Assembly (NCBI GenBank): GCA_020744225.1
Contig: JAGMWG010000001.1
Location: 1,178,001 to 1,242,000 of the forward strand
Direction: 5' to 3'
Length of the DNA stretch: 64,000 nucleotides
DNA from: Paraphoma chrysanthemicola
Taxonomy: Eukaryota; Ascomycota; Dothideomycetes; Pleosporales; Phaeosphaeriaceae
Of the stretch, positions 43,665-55,147 are shown one piece after another; within the stretch, counting starts at the first letter, position 1, and every line of letters starts with the position of its first letter. Below the pieces are notes generated by a model. The model saw nothing but the letters and a program-made list of their open reading frames with translations. It had not been told where the DNA came from and did not search any database. A program made the translations under genes and the position numbers.

Positions 43665-44771
43665 ATGGCACCTCTTCGACCAGCAATTGCAGCGCTTCGA
43701 GGCCTGCAGCGAGCTCAGACCCGCCGCTATTCGCTCTCGTCGTCGCCCGCTGCTCCACCAACATCGCCATTCGCGCCGCGACACCTGCTGTCAATTGCAG
43801 ACCTGACACCGGCCGAATTCACCACTCTTGTTCGAAATGCACACCAACACAAGACGGCTATTAAGTCGGGCACTGGTGAGATCCCGCACTCGCTGCGCGG
43901 GACGTTGGCTGGCAAGACGGTTGCCATGACCTTCAGCAAGAGGAGCACCCGCACCCGCGTGTCGACCGAGGGCGCCATTGCAACCATGGGAGGCACACCC
44001 ATGTTCCTAGGCAAGGACGACATCCAATTGGGTGTCAACGAGTCACTCTACGACACAGCTCTCGTGCTCTCTAGCATGACTGCGGCCATCGTCGCCCGTG
44101 TAGGCCCGCATTCCGACGTAGCAGACCTTGCGAAGCACTCCAGCGTCCCTGTGATCAACGCCCTTTCCGATCTCTACCATCCTCTCCAAACCATCGCCGA
44201 CTTCCTCACCATTGCCGAGATCCACCCATCGTCTTCGTCGACCTCGCTCGGCCTGGAAGGCCTCAAGATTGCGTGGGTCGGCGACGCAAACAATGTGTTA
44301 TACGACCTGGCCATTGGTGCTACGAAACTTGGCGTGGACGTCTCAGTCGCGACGCCGTCAGGATATGAAGTTCCTAAGGAGATGATCGAAGTGATTAACC
44401 ATGCTGCGAGCACATCACCGCGAGCTGGCAAGTTCTTTGAGACTAGAGTGCCTGAAGAGGCTGTCAAGGATGCTGATATCCTTGTGACCGATACCTGGGT
44501 GTCGATGGGCCAGGAAGAGGAAACAGCAAAGAGGCTCAAGGCATTCGAGGGTTTCCAGATCACCTCAGAGCTTGCACAGCGGGGTGGTGCAAAGGACAGC
44601 TGGTCGTTCATGCACTGCTTGCCCCGCCACCCTGAGGAGGTCAGTGATGAGGTCTTCTACGGCCCAAGGTCGGTCGTCTTCCGGGAAGCAGAGAACAGGC
44701 TGTGGGCCGCCATCTCGGCGATTGAGGCGTTTGTGGTGAACAAGGGCAAGATTGTAAGTAATTCCGCATAG
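43665..44771 (+). CDS. ARG3: Ornithine carbamoyltransferase, mitochondrial
   Basis: 368 aa in one frame from ATG 43665 (argB/arg-12 in filamentous fungi). Catalyses ornithine plus carbamoyl phosphate to citrulline in arginine synthesis. A mitochondrial presequence rich in Arg, Ala and Ser occupies the first 35 or so residues. Carbamoyl-phosphate site: FSKRSTRTRVSTEGA near 93-107; also LSDLYHPLQTIADF, the WVGDANNVLYDL ornithine-loop region, and the MHCLPRHPEEV motif with the reactive cysteine near 320. Length is normal. Near the 3' end a strong donor GTAAGT at 44754 could start an intron to an acceptor at 44800, which would end the protein as …GKIQ rather than …GKIVSNSA; both are compatible with function. 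A TGACTC motif lies 73-78 nt upstream. Confidence 0.95.
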   Translation: MAPLRPAIAALRGLQRAQTRRYSLSSSPAAPPTSPFAPRHLLSIADLTPAEFTTLVRNAHQHKTAIKSGTGEIPHSLRGTLAGKTVAMTFSKRSTRTRVSTEGAIATMGGTPMFLGKDDIQLGVNESLYDTALVLSSMTAAIVARVGPHSDVADLAKHSSVPVINALSDLYHPLQTIADFLTIAEIHPSSSSTSLGLEGLKIAWVGDANNVLYDLAIGATKLGVDVSVATPSGYEVPKEMIEVINHAASTSPRAGKFFETRVPEEAVKDADILVTDTWVSMGQEEETAKRLKAFEGFQITSELAQRGGAKDSWSFMHCLPRHPEEVSDEVFYGPRSVVFREAENRLWAAISAIEAFVVNKGKIVSNSA

Positions 44772-45307
44772 TCGCAACAACAACTCTAAGTCAATTTCAG
44801 CAGTGACTAGATCCTTGGTTCGAGTAATACAAGGCCTTTCCAGCAAGGTGCTGCGATGCGATGACAAAACTTACGCCCCGCGTGCCGTGTCTTGGGCAAG
44901 TCAACACTTTCTGCGGTGCGCGACGTGGTCGCCGATGTTTACAATCAAAATGTCAAAAGCTTCTACTCATGTTCAGGTACTGCCAAGAACAGAAAAATGT
45001 CGGCGTTTCGCATCGATTTTTCAGACGACAATTTGGATATTGCATAATCAGCCTTACGCGCCTCGGACTTCGCGGAGCCGAGATCCAGCATACCAAGGCC
45101 TGCGGGCCGCCTAGCTTACTTCGGGCGAACTATGGCTCCACTACATGCGTGCATGACTTGACGACTACGTTGATGTATGGATGATATATAACCTCTGACC
45201 TTGACGCCTTTAGTAATCCCCACACAAATACATACCTCAACGACTAGCAAAATCTTTTCCACTTTTAACCCTATTACACACACGTCAACGTCACTCCATC
45301 GCCCAAA
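44772..45307. other. Intergenic with TATA-like element
   Basis: OTC 3' region and promoter of the AtaL-like gene. A TATATA string at 45185-45190 lies about 120 nt before that ATG and could be its core promoter. No gene is supported here. Confidence 0.45.
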
Positions 45308-45856
45308 ATGGTCAAACTCTACCTCGCATACACTGCCCCCATCAACCCCCCCAACGCATCCCCCGTCCTCACGGAGCCCCAAATCTGGGCCGGCTTGCAA
45401 CACAAAATCCGCTTCGCACAAGATTTTGTCCCCATTATCGAATCCTGCACCGTGCTATCCGACGAAAACGGCGTCGTCGTCCGCGATGTCAAGTTCAAAG
45501 ACGGCGCGGGCCCAATCTCGCGAGCAAAAGAAACCGTGCGCAGCTTTTGGCCGAGCTGGGTTGATTTCGTGCAGGAGGATGGAAGCGTGATTAAGAACAT
45601 TGTGTCTGATGGGCCAGGCGGTGGTGTGGAGGATTTGCAGATGACGTATGCGTTTGAGTTCAATTTGCCCAAGATTGAGGAGGGGAGTGCGGAGGCGAGT
45701 GCGGAGTTGAAGAGGTTGAAGGGGGTAAGTGGTTTTTGTTGAGTGACGTGGAGATTTCTGGAGGCTAATTTGTTGTGATAGATGAGTAAAATGGCGGTTG
45801 AGAAGAGTATTGATACAATCAGGCAGATGGTGATTGATGGACGGATCAAAGAGTAA
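45308..45856 (+). CDS. AtaL/DUF1857-family (START-like fold) protein
   Basis: Two exons, 45308-45724 and 45782-45856; 163 aa. The family (DUF1857, now AtaL-like) is small, single-domain, cytosolic, with a predicted helix-grip ligand-binding fold; members are found near and away from secondary-metabolite genes and have no established activity. Visible features: MVKLYLAYTAPIN start, an LTEPQIWAGLQHKIRFAQDF helix, VIESC-like PIIESCTVLSDEN strand, a FKDGAGPISRAKETV segment, a DLQMTYAFEFNLP strand and a C-terminal helix encoded by exon 2 (MAVEKSIDTIRQMVIDG). Length matches the family (about 160 aa). No metabolite cluster surrounds it, so a housekeeping or catabolic role is as likely as biosynthesis. 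Confidence 0.85.
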
Positions 45857-46226
45857 AGAGATAGCAAAAGGGTTGGTGGAGAGGGTGGCAAACAGTTGAC
45901 CTGGACAAGGGAGTCTTCAATGGCCCCCAAGTAACTTTATTATGACATCAACTTTTCTCTATACACACGTCTCCTCAATCCATTCATTGCTTTCAATTTG
46001 AGCGCCAAAGAGTGCATATCCTTCAATGCATGCAAAACGCAAATAGAGGAGAGTAGTCATCCACGTCAAAATGGATTGGAGCAGCTTGTCTCCACACTCT
46101 CCACGCGCAACTTCTTATCAAAATCCCTCTCACCCTCCTCCTCATTCTCCAATATTCGCTTCCTGCCTAACAGGAGAGATCCGGCGGAGAAGGTGCACAA
46201 GAACGTCGTTGCTTGCTACTGGCCGA
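45857..46226. other. Convergent 3' region
   Basis: 3' UTRs of the AtaL-like gene (plus) and the NCBP3-like gene (minus). No gene seen. Confidence 0.5.
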
Positions 46227-47813
46227 CTAAGCACCACTCGCCACGCCTCTGATATTGATTCCACCCGCAGAATCACCGCCTCCAGCACCCCGGATGTTGA
46301 TGCCTTCTTGGCCTCGTCCACGGATATTGATGTCTGTAGGGCGACTAATGCGATCGACAAGATTCCGGCGCGGTTTCGATTCAGGAAATTCCTCGTAAGC
46401 AGGCTCGCTATCGTCGCCCTTCAGTCGTCCAAAGGATGAATCGTCGTCATCATCCCGCGTGATGCGGTCAGCCATCGACGGTTTCTGTAGAGGTCGTCCG
46501 TTCTTCGTCATCCGCTCAAGCAGAGATCCTTTCCGTGTCTCGTCCATTGCATCTGACCGACGATGATGATTGGCCATGGGCGAGCTGTCGAATGAAGTAT
46601 CTTTCTGCCATCGTCCTCCCGAGGTACCGTAGTTTGCGCGATCATGAGTCCACCGGTCGCCGCTTGGTTCGCGTCGTCGGCGGTCGTTGCGACTGCGGCT
46701 CCGGCTCCTGTAACGAGTACGTACATTCGTATTGTCTTCTCGGAATCCGTATCGGCCATCGCCATCTTCCGAGGTTGGCGAAGCACTGCGACCGCGTAGA
46801 CGCCCGAATTGCGATTCCCGAGGACTGGCATGGTTAGCTTATATTATCATCTTGCATTCGTGACATACCTCCGGGTACCAGGCCGATAAGAGTCCACATC
46901 AGCACCGAGTCTGCCCGACTCTCTGTCGTCCCGAAGTCTGCCAGCATTGCGATCGCCTCTGAAGCTGCCGGACGCTCTGTCGCCCCTCGGCCTGCCACCA
47001 CGACCGCGGGTGTCTCTGTCGTAGCGGTCGTTTCGACGGTTGTTCCGGCGACGTTCAACACCAGAGTCTTCGCCCATGGATTCATCTCCGCTGCTGCGCC
47101 AAGTTAGCCAATGTCATGCCTTCCACTCGCCCATCTCACCTTCTCCTCCTTGGATCCCTGCGATCATCATCTTCTTCACCGTAGTCCAAGAAGTCCCTCT
47201 TCGGTGGTGCGCGTCTCGGGGGTTCTCTCTCACGATTGCCCCGAATCGAGGGGTTCCGCTGATAGTAGTTGCTGCGATTGGCGGCGCCCTTTGGCTTCTG
47301 GTCACCAGAATTCGCCTCTCTTATCCGAAGAATACTGTCCGGCTTCTTCGAGTAGTTCCTGGCTCTGCGGCTATCCTGCAGCGACAGCGAGCTTGGGTTC
47401 TCCGACTCGTGCGACAACAGCACGAGCGCAGCTGCTGCATCCTCGGCGGTGTAGAACTCGAGGTTGACGGACGTGTCGCTGACCCACCGGAGCTGCTTGA
47501 CGCGTGGCTCCGCACCGCAGTGTTCTATGGCATAGTATAGAGGGTCATTGGGGTCGAAGTCGCTTACGCCTTGGAGATTCAGCGATTCCGGCCAGGCCTT
47601 GTGCTGTTGCGCGCCAAAGTCTTCGTAGTAGGCGGCAGGAACATCGCCGGTAGGTTTGGCGATTTCTTGCTATTTCACGTCAGCTTCAGCTCTGGAGCAG
47701 CCTTGCGCCTGTCTTGCCTCGATATTCTGCTGAGGTTGCGGCGCAGGTGCCTCAATGCCGGATCCAACATCGATGTCGATGTCGTAGCCGGCGTCCATCA
47801 TATCTGTGTCCAT
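46227..47813 (-). CDS. NCBP3-like nuclear cap-binding protein (DUF2414)
   Basis: Four exons: 47813-47718, 47669-47140, 47093-46869, 46824-46227; 482 aa. NCBP3 forms an alternative cap-binding complex with NCBP1 and supports mRNA export. The RRM-like DUF2414 core is at about 60-125: ESLNLQGVSDFDPNDPLYY, then KQLRWVSDTSVNLEFYTAED, the W-DDTS-type strand being diagnostic. After this the protein is basic and disordered: RD/RGR-rich tracts, an RS block (RYRSRSRSRN) and a tail with INIRG repeated three times. Intron 1 is GC-AG (47670-47717): the donor GAG|GCAAGA is needed because the continuous frame meets a stop just before the conserved Gln-Glu-Ile-Ala. Intron 2 ends in a CAGCAG tandem acceptor, optionally changing one Ser. 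The start at 47813 gives an acidic N terminus as in other homologues. Confidence 0.83.
47670..47717 (-). other. GC-AG intron in the NCBP3-like gene
   Basis: 48 nt with donor GAG|GCAAGA, CTGAC branch motif and acceptor AAATAG. Both flanking exons are in phase 0 and the joined protein continues without a gap. Confidence 0.65.
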
Positions 47814-48204
47814 GGTGACGGATCACGAGTGTCGTTGGCGGCCAGAAGGAAACTGCGCGGGGTGTTGACCAGCAAGCTTGCTCGAGGGCAGCTGTTGCGC
47901 GTTTCACGTAGCTAGCGGCGCTAGCAATACAATCACGTGGAACTATACGACAGATGACGGTTAGCACTTGTTCAGAGTTGTTTAGTGTTGCGCATGAGTG
48001 TGCGCTTTGCTGCGTGCTGCGTGCGAGGAAGAGTGGGATTAGTTGAAGGTCATGAACAGTGGTAGGTGTAGAAACAGTGGTCGGGCGCACGGACTAGTGC
48101 GTTCACCTGTGGTTCAAGCTCATTGGTTCACATTAGACACTCGAAGACAATAGATTCTGTTTGATTCAAGCATTGTCTTTTCCATAACACCGTGGTGTTC
48201 TTGC
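47814..48204. other. Intergenic, about 0.4 kb
   Basis: Promoter of the NCBP3-like gene and 3' region of the SSADH gene, both minus strand. No gene seen. Confidence 0.5.
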
Positions 48205-49854
48205 CTACGACTGTTCCTCCAAGGTGAACGTTCCAGTCTTAGTAATGAGGTACTCATTGACTGCAACATCCTTACCAGACTCCTTACCATAACCGCTCTG
48301 CTTGATGCCACCAAACGGTGACTCGGCGGCAGAAGAGTTGCCTAAAAATCCAGTTAATCGACATATTCCACACACCAGTGCGAGTTTGCTTACCTGTATT
48401 CAATCCAATCATGCCTGCTTCCAGATTCTCGAACAGTCTCCAGAAGCGATCCACGTTCTTGGTGAAAGTGTATGACGCAAGACCCATGCTCGTGTCATTC
48501 GCGGCCTTGACTGCTTCGTCCTCGGTCTCGAACTTGAAGAATGTGCTGATAGGTGAAAAGATCTCCTCCTTCGCAATGTCCATGTCAGGCGTGACTCCAC
48601 TGATGACAGTCGGCTCGAAGAAGTATCCGCCATCCTTCGCGACCTTGTTGCCTCCTTGGTGAATCTTTGCGCCCTTCTTCCTCGCGTCTTCCACGAGTGA
48701 TAGCGCCTTTTCTACGGCTCTTGGTGTAGTGACGGGGCCCATGGTCGTCTTCTCGTCCGCGCCATGGCCCACGACAATCTTCTGGGCCTCAGCATTCCAT
48801 CGCTCCAAGAACTTATCGTAAATGCCAGATTGGACGTAAATCCGGTTGGCAGTGATGCAGGCTTGACCCGCATGTCGGTACTTCAGCGCGAAGACCTGAC
48901 TTATCGCCTGCTCGATGTTCGCATCGTCGAAGATCAGCACAGGGCAGTTACCACCAAGCTCGAGGGTGACTTTCTTAAGGTTGTCTGAGCATATCTTTGC
49001 CACCAGCTTCCCAACCCTTGTCGATCCGGTGAACGTCACTTTATTGACGAGCGGGTGCCGGCAGAGTGCCTCACTGAGCTCTGGCGTCTTGTCGAGATCA
49101 GTCGTCAGCACATTTAGTGCACCTTTTGGAAAGCCAGCCTTGTCGGCCAGATGCGCCAGAGCGAGGACGGTTATAGGCGTCTCGGGACTAGGCTTGACAA
49201 TCATCGTGCAGCCAGCAGCAAGAGCTGCACCCGCTTTCCTCAGAATCATGGCAATGGGAAAGTTCCATGGTACCAACGCGACAGCTACGCCTAGAGGCTG
49301 CTTGATTGTGAAGATTCGACGGTTTGGCAGTGCAGGCGTAAAGACTGATCCCTGGATGCGCTCGGCCTCACCCGCAAACCACCACGTGAAGCCAGTTGAG
49401 TAGTCGATCTCGCCGTATGCTTCCGCTCTCGGCTTGCCGGTCTCGTAGACAAGAAGCGTTGCTATGTCTTCCTTGTTCTCCTTGATCAATGCATCCCACT
49501 TGTACAGCATCTGCGCTCGTTGGCGTGGGCTGATCTTCTTGTACTCCAAGAATGACTTGTGCGAGCTTTGTACGGCTTCATCGACATCCGATGCATCGTT
49601 TGTGGGGCATTCGATCCATGTCTTTCCAGTACCAGGATCTATTCCCGTCAGTTCTGAGTGACGCTACCGTCGTATCGTGCTGACCTGCGACCTCGAAGGT
49701 CTTGCCAGATTTTGCCTTCACCCATTCACCGTGGACAAAAGAGAGATTGTGAAGCAGGTCAGGGTTGTTGAGCTGCAAATATGTCAGAGCTGTTTCGGAT
49801 CCTGTTGTTCACTCGTACCTTGAAAGGAAGCTCGTACTTCCCAGTGAGTACCAT
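48205..49854 (-). CDS. UGA2: Succinate-semialdehyde dehydrogenase, NAD(P)+
   Basis: Four exons: 49854-49819, 49772-49685, 49638-48394, 48341-48205; 501 aa. Oxidises succinate semialdehyde to succinate in the GABA shunt, linking glutamate/GABA breakdown to the TCA cycle. Aldehyde dehydrogenase signatures: VPWNFPIAMILRK (cofactor site), GSTRVGK, catalytic Glu in LELGGNCP near 270, and catalytic Cys in HAGQACITANR near 303. The final exon gives ESPFGGIKQSGYGKESG, the typical SSADH ending, with a VNEYLITKT tail. The first exon encodes only 12 residues (MVLTGKYELPFK) and no clear presequence is present, so a cytosolic location as for yeast Uga2 is likely. Divergent from the SDR gene with a 655-nt gap. 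Confidence 0.93.
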
Positions 49855-50509
49855 GTTGTTGGTTCGTCTGTTTCTACTCTTCCGGTATGATATCGGGCGC
49901 TTTGTGACAATGTATGGACGCGGTCGTAGATTTGACAGTCGATATCAGTGTCTGAAGCCTCTACAATTGATTATGCCGAGCTCAGGGAGGGAATAAGTGA
50001 GTATAAGTGATCAACAACTCAAATCACAAGAGAATGCACTTTCCGAACGCGCATCAAACTCGCCCATTCCTCGCGCCATCCCCATCCATGACATCGGTGC
50101 ACGAACCCCACTTCTGCTATCCGAGCTTCCTCCAAGATTGATTGGCAAGGTATATAGCCGACTCCCAAAGAGTTGAGCCGGATGAGAAGGAGACATCGGC
50201 GTTCAACGCACGTTCATTGGCTGCATTCTCGGTGGTCCCTTCCGCAGACGTCACCCCTCCATCTCCACACACCTCACGACTTACCCCTCACTGTGTTCCC
50301 TCCGAACACGGTGCTCGGTAACGCGCTTTGGAGAGGCGATTGGAGATGCGCGTATGTAGCGTGTGATGAAGGATCTCCGTTCAAGGCGGCGAGAATGCCG
50401 TGCTTTTGGCACTGCCGCCTCTTACCTGCTCCAACACCACATTCAAGCTTCTGTTGCTAAAAGTACCTGACTTGACGATTCCATACTCACATTACACACA
50501 AACGGCAAA
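49855..50509. other. Divergent promoter region of SSADH and SDR genes
   Basis: 655 bases between two divergent ATGs. A TATATA string at 50151-50156 is about 300-350 nt from either start. No gene is supported. Confidence 0.45.
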
Positions 50510-51316
50510 ATGGGCAGACTCGACGGCAAAGTTGCGCTCGTAACGGGTGATGCTGACAGTTCAGTGCAAAGCCATCGTTACAACTAACACTCGACAGGTG
50601 GAGGCTCAGGTTTTGGTGCTGGCATCTCCAAATCCTTTGCCGCGGAGGGCGCGAAAGTCCTTGTCACGGATATCAACGCAAAAGGAGGCGAAGCTACTGT
50701 CGCCACGAACCCATCTTCGCTCGCCTTCCACCAGATGGACGTGACCAAGTCTGCAGACTGGAAAGCTGCGGTGAATGCTTGTGTTGAAAAGTTCGGTCGC
50801 TGCGACATCCTCGTCAATAATGCCGGCTGGAGTTACACGAACAAACCAACCTCGACGGTGACCGAGGAGGAGTTTGAGAGGACGTTCGACATCAATGTCA
50901 AGGGGGTCTATCTAGGGTGCAATGCGTGGGTCCAGCAGGCGATTGACCGGAAAGAGGGAGGTGTGATCATCAACATCGCGAGTGTTGGCGCGACGAGGCC
51001 AAGACCAGGACTGGTGTGGTACAACGCGAGCAAAGGAGCTGTGTGGAACGCGACAAAGGGTCTAGCAGCAGAGTACGGACCGCATCAGATCCGCGTTGTC
51101 AGCATCTGCCCTCTCGTCACTGGTACAGGACTGTTCAGTGCATTCACAGGCATGGAAGACACGCCAGAAAACCGGACGAAATTTACGAGCAACGTGCCGA
51201 TGGGCAGAATTGGAGAAGTCGACGATGTCACATCAGCATGCGTCTTCATGGCCAGCAACGATGCGAAGTTCATCACTGGAGTGAACCTGGAGGTCGATGG
51301 AGGAAGGTGTATATAG
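50510..51316 (+). CDS. Short-chain dehydrogenase/reductase
   Basis: Two exons, 50510-50546 and 50598-51316; 251 aa, the classical SDR length. Cofactor motif TGGGSGFGAGI near residue 12, split by the intron inside the first Gly codon; a D at VTDINAKG after strand 2 suggests NAD(H) preference. NNAGWS motif, catalytic Ser in NIASVGA, and YNASK catalytic Tyr-Lys. The ending (GVNLEVDGGRCI) is standard for 3-oxoacyl-reductase/cyclohexanol-dehydrogenase-like SDRs. Substrate cannot be deduced. Its position opposite the SSADH gene suggests a role in aldehyde or alcohol catabolism, but that is only inference. Confidence 0.9.
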
Positions 51317-52050
51317 GTCGATGACAGGCTAAAGCCGTCGTCAATGAAATAATGAATGGCAAACTCGCCTCGATACATAGAATTGACTATGATATGACCA
51401 TACCAGAATTTTATGTTCAACATGCATAACCAAATGAGGACATTCAAGGAGGCTTGGCTCAACGTGGGGGCATTTGCCGGATCCGGTCGATCAGTGGATA
51501 CCGAGGCTTCATCGCGGTCAACATGGGAGAGCTGCTGAATGTTGAGACGAACATCAGGTGGTCGACAAACTTCAGAACATGGATGACTCCACGATTGTAT
51601 CTCCGCGCACGACAGAAGTAAGCCACGAGCCACGTTAGCAAACCCCCACAGTCCTCGAGACCATTGCGGCGCAAGCATCGGTATAGATTCCTCCGTTGGC
51701 CGAAGTGGAGCGACTCAGACGCGATCGCGCACCAGTCGTCATCGCATGTGCGGCTGTCAGCTCAAACTTTGGCGCTCCACACCACACATCCTCAACGCCT
51801 CCTACAACCCTCTCCTATCCCCGGAAAAATTACCAATCAAGAGCGCGCAGGTCGCTATGTTGTGCTAGGACGATTTTGAGGTACGTGAGACGCACAGGCG
51901 GTTTCTCCGGAGCGCGGCCGCTAACCAGGACATGTGAAGGCTAGAGCCTCTAGCATTCTTTTAACGGATATTTTTATACATTCAAATCTACGCGAATTGA
52001 ATCGCCAGGGGAAGAGCATTGCTTGAACAAGAAGACGGAGACTGAGCATC
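51317..52050. other. Intergenic, about 0.7 kb
   Basis: SDR 3' region and promoter of the glycerol-3-phosphate dehydrogenase gene. No gene, repeat or RNA is supported. Confidence 0.45.
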
Positions 52051-54413
52051 ATGGCTGCGAGACGGGGAAGTCGCATCATCAAGCCATTGCTGTACACAGC
52101 TGGCGCTGGTGCCGTTGCCAGCACAGCACTCTACATCGCATACCGTCCTCGAGACATTCCCGGCACAGAAGCTGCGGCTGTACCACCACCAACTTATGGC
52201 GAGGGAGGCGTCTTCCGACCACCACACTTTCCACAAGTGAAGAGCAGAGAGGACCAGATTGCCGCGCTGAAGCGCAGCGGTGGTGTCGTCTCGAATGTCG
52301 CAGACAAGGCGAAGAAGCTCTTTGGCAGCGGAACTGCTCCTGCGTCCGAGGACAATGCAGGAGAAGACCCATATGATCTGTTGATCATTGGAGGTGGCGC
52401 AACTGGTGCTGGTATTGCACTTGATGCTGTCACAAGAGGTTTGAAGGTTGCTATTGTGGAGCGGGATGACTTTAGCAGCGGAACGAGCAGTAAGAGCACA
52501 AAATTGGTGCACGGTGGTGTGCGATACCTCGAAAAGGCTGTTTGGAACCTGGACTACAACCAGTGAGTTCTGCCAATTTCGTTGAATCACGTTTCCTGAC
52601 ACCTGACTAGGTACGCTCTCGTCGTCGAAGCCCTCCGCGAACGTCGCTACTTCTTGGATACCGCTCCTCATCTATCACAATGGCTCCCAATCATGATTCC
52701 GCTCCAAAAATGGTGGCAAGCACCTTACTTTTGGGCTGGCACCAAGTTCTACGACTTCCTTGCTGGTTCAGAAAATATTGAGAAATCATACTTTTTGACA
52801 AAGAGCCGTGCTTTGGACGCATTCCCTATGCTGAAGAAGGAGGGCTTGGTCGGAGCTCTGGTTTACTACGGTTGGTCTTGATGTGGAACGCCTTGGTGCG
52901 CTAGCTAAGAAGAACAGATGGCGCACACAACGACTCCCGAATGAACGTCTCCATTGCCATGACCGCGGCGCTGTATGGTGCTACCGTTGTCAGCCACCTT
53001 GAGGTCACTAGCCTCGAAAAGGACGCCAACGGCAGACTCTGTGGTGCAAAGGCAAAGGATCGCGTTGCGGAATTGGACGGCAAGAAATCAGAGGAATTCA
53101 CCATCAAGGCCAAGGGTATCATCAACGCGACTGGACCATTCACAGACTCCATCCGTAAGATGGACGACCAGACGGTTGAGGAAATTGTCGCACCAAGTTC
53201 TGGCGTTCACGTCATTCTTCCTGGATTCTACAGCCCGTCAAACATGGGACTGATTGATCCGAACACGTCAGATGGTCGTGTCATTTTCTTCCTACCATGG
53301 CAGGGCAACACAATCGCTGGTACCACAGACACAGCCTGCAACATCACCCAGAACCCTGTCGCTGGCGAGGATGAGATTGACTGGATTCTGAAGGAAGTCA
53401 AGCGCTACCTAAAGCCTGATATCAATGTCAGGCGAGGCGACGTGCTTGCTGCGTGGTCTGGTATTCGTCCCCTGGTCAAGGATCCCAAAGCACCAAAGAC
53501 CGAGGGTCTCGTCCGTAATCATCTTGTCACTACTTCCGCCTCTGGCCTCCTCACCTGCTCTGGTGGCAAGTGGACCACCTACCGCCAGATGGCCGAAGAG
53601 ACCGTCGATGAAGCTATCAAGGAATTTGGCCTTAAGACAAAGTCCCTCACAGACGCTACTCTCGTCAGCGGAACCCAGGTCCGCGATGAAGCACCTCTCG
53701 ACGGCACATGCCAGACCCATCGCGTGCGACTCGTTGGTGCTCACGGCTACTCCAAGACTCTGTTCATCAACCTGATTCAGCACTACGGCATCGAGACCGA
53801 TGTCGCCAAGTACCTCTGCCAGGCCTACGGCGACCGCGCATGGACTGTCGCCGCCCTCTCCTCCCCAACCGAGCAGCGCTTCCCCGTCCGCGGCAAGAAG
53901 ATCTCCGGCCTCTACCCCTACATCGATGGCGAAGTCCGCTACTGCGTCCGCCACGAGTATGCGCAAACCGCGACAGACGTGGTCGCTCGCCGCATGCGTC
54001 TCGCCTTCCTCAACGCCCAAGCCGCGCTCGAGGCCCTCCCCCAAGTCATCGACATCATGGGCGAAGAGCTGCACTGGTCATCCGCCCGCAAGGAAACCGA
54101 ATGGAAGAACTCGGTGCAGTTCCTCGGCTCCATGGGCCTGCCCAAGAACAAGCTCCAGCTCACGCGCAAGGAGGTGGAGAGCGGGCGCGTTGGCAAGTAC
54201 GCCGACGAGGAATACCACTTGTACGCTAGGCACGGTAAGTCTGCCCATACTCCTGTGCTTGATGGTGACGAGGCGTGCGAGAAGATGTTTGAAATGGGCA
54301 TTTTGCTGAATACTGGTGTTGCAGATAAGCCGGATGAGACGCTGGAAAGCGATTCAAAGTACCCCAAGGGACATAATCCGGTTGTCGGACGGGATAGCGA
54401 GGTGAACAAATAA
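52051..54413 (+). CDS. GUT2: Mitochondrial FAD-dependent glycerol-3-phosphate dehydrogenase
   Basis: Four exons: 52051-52562, 52611-52870, 52918-54234, 54325-54413; 725 aa. Oxidises glycerol 3-phosphate to dihydroxyacetone phosphate at the outer face of the inner mitochondrial membrane and passes electrons to ubiquinone; needed for glycerol use and the G3P shuttle. A basic presequence and membrane helix (LLYTAGAGAVASTALYIAYR) lead the protein. FAD site: LLIIGGGATGAGIALDAVTR near 108-127 and SSKSTKLVHGGVRYLE. The middle carries DGAHNDSRMN and GIINATGPFTDSIR; the C-terminal DAO_C part has TCSGGKWTTYRQMAEE. The last intron (54235-54324) is 90 nt, without stop and in frame, so retention would add 30 residues. 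Its splicing is preferred because YARH then joins DKPDETL as the usual short tail. Confidence 0.93.
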
Positions 54414-55147
54414 GTTGGTTAGGACCAGAGGGACTGGCAGGGATTTCTAGAGGAAAGGATGGACGTTGCAAAAAGGTGTGTATCGTTAGAATTGGGCATT
54501 TGCATGCCGTGTTTGTGAAATTTGCAAAGATGAACCTGTGGTAGCTCACGCAAGCGGCGTTTATGATCGGCCGCAAGACTTGTACATATCCTATCTTGTT
54601 AAAACAATCAACATCTCCACAGCTACCAAACGGCCGCTTGGCGTGATAAGCATCATGTTCGATGACGGAGGGCATTGCAAGATAGCATACGTCGCTTAAA
54701 AGACATGTTGGCCATGCGCGGCTAGACAAGGAAGCGATTCGCTATCATTGTTTCAAAAGAAGGCATTGTGACCCAAATGTGGTGTGCAAGGGATGCCCTT
54801 ACTATACATCGTCATAGCTATGAGGCCGCGGTTCGATAGCCGCAATTGCCGTGGCAAGATGCGAGATAGACTTGAAGAAAGTTCTACAGTGGAGTGGAAG
54901 TAAGACTCGTGCTTGCTGCGATAGTGAGATGCCTCGTCTTATGAAGCGCGAAGTCACTAATGTCTCTGAGCACGAACGTTCGGCTGATGCGGCTTGCTGA
55001 GATCGCATGTTGGACATCTACGCATTGAAGCCGCTTACGAACCAATCGCCACTCGTTCGTTCGAAGGGTTCGACTGTGCCGTAAGTGCACGGCCGGTCTG
55101 CGTGCTTATAGTATGAAGGTCGAGCCCCACAACTGCCAGGGAGCAAC
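54414..55147. other. Intergenic, about 0.7 kb
   Basis: Between Gut2 and the receptor gene, both plus strand. Contains the receptor promoter. A GGTTCGATA string near 54830 resembles part of a tRNA T-arm but lacks the rest of a tRNA. Confidence 0.45.
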
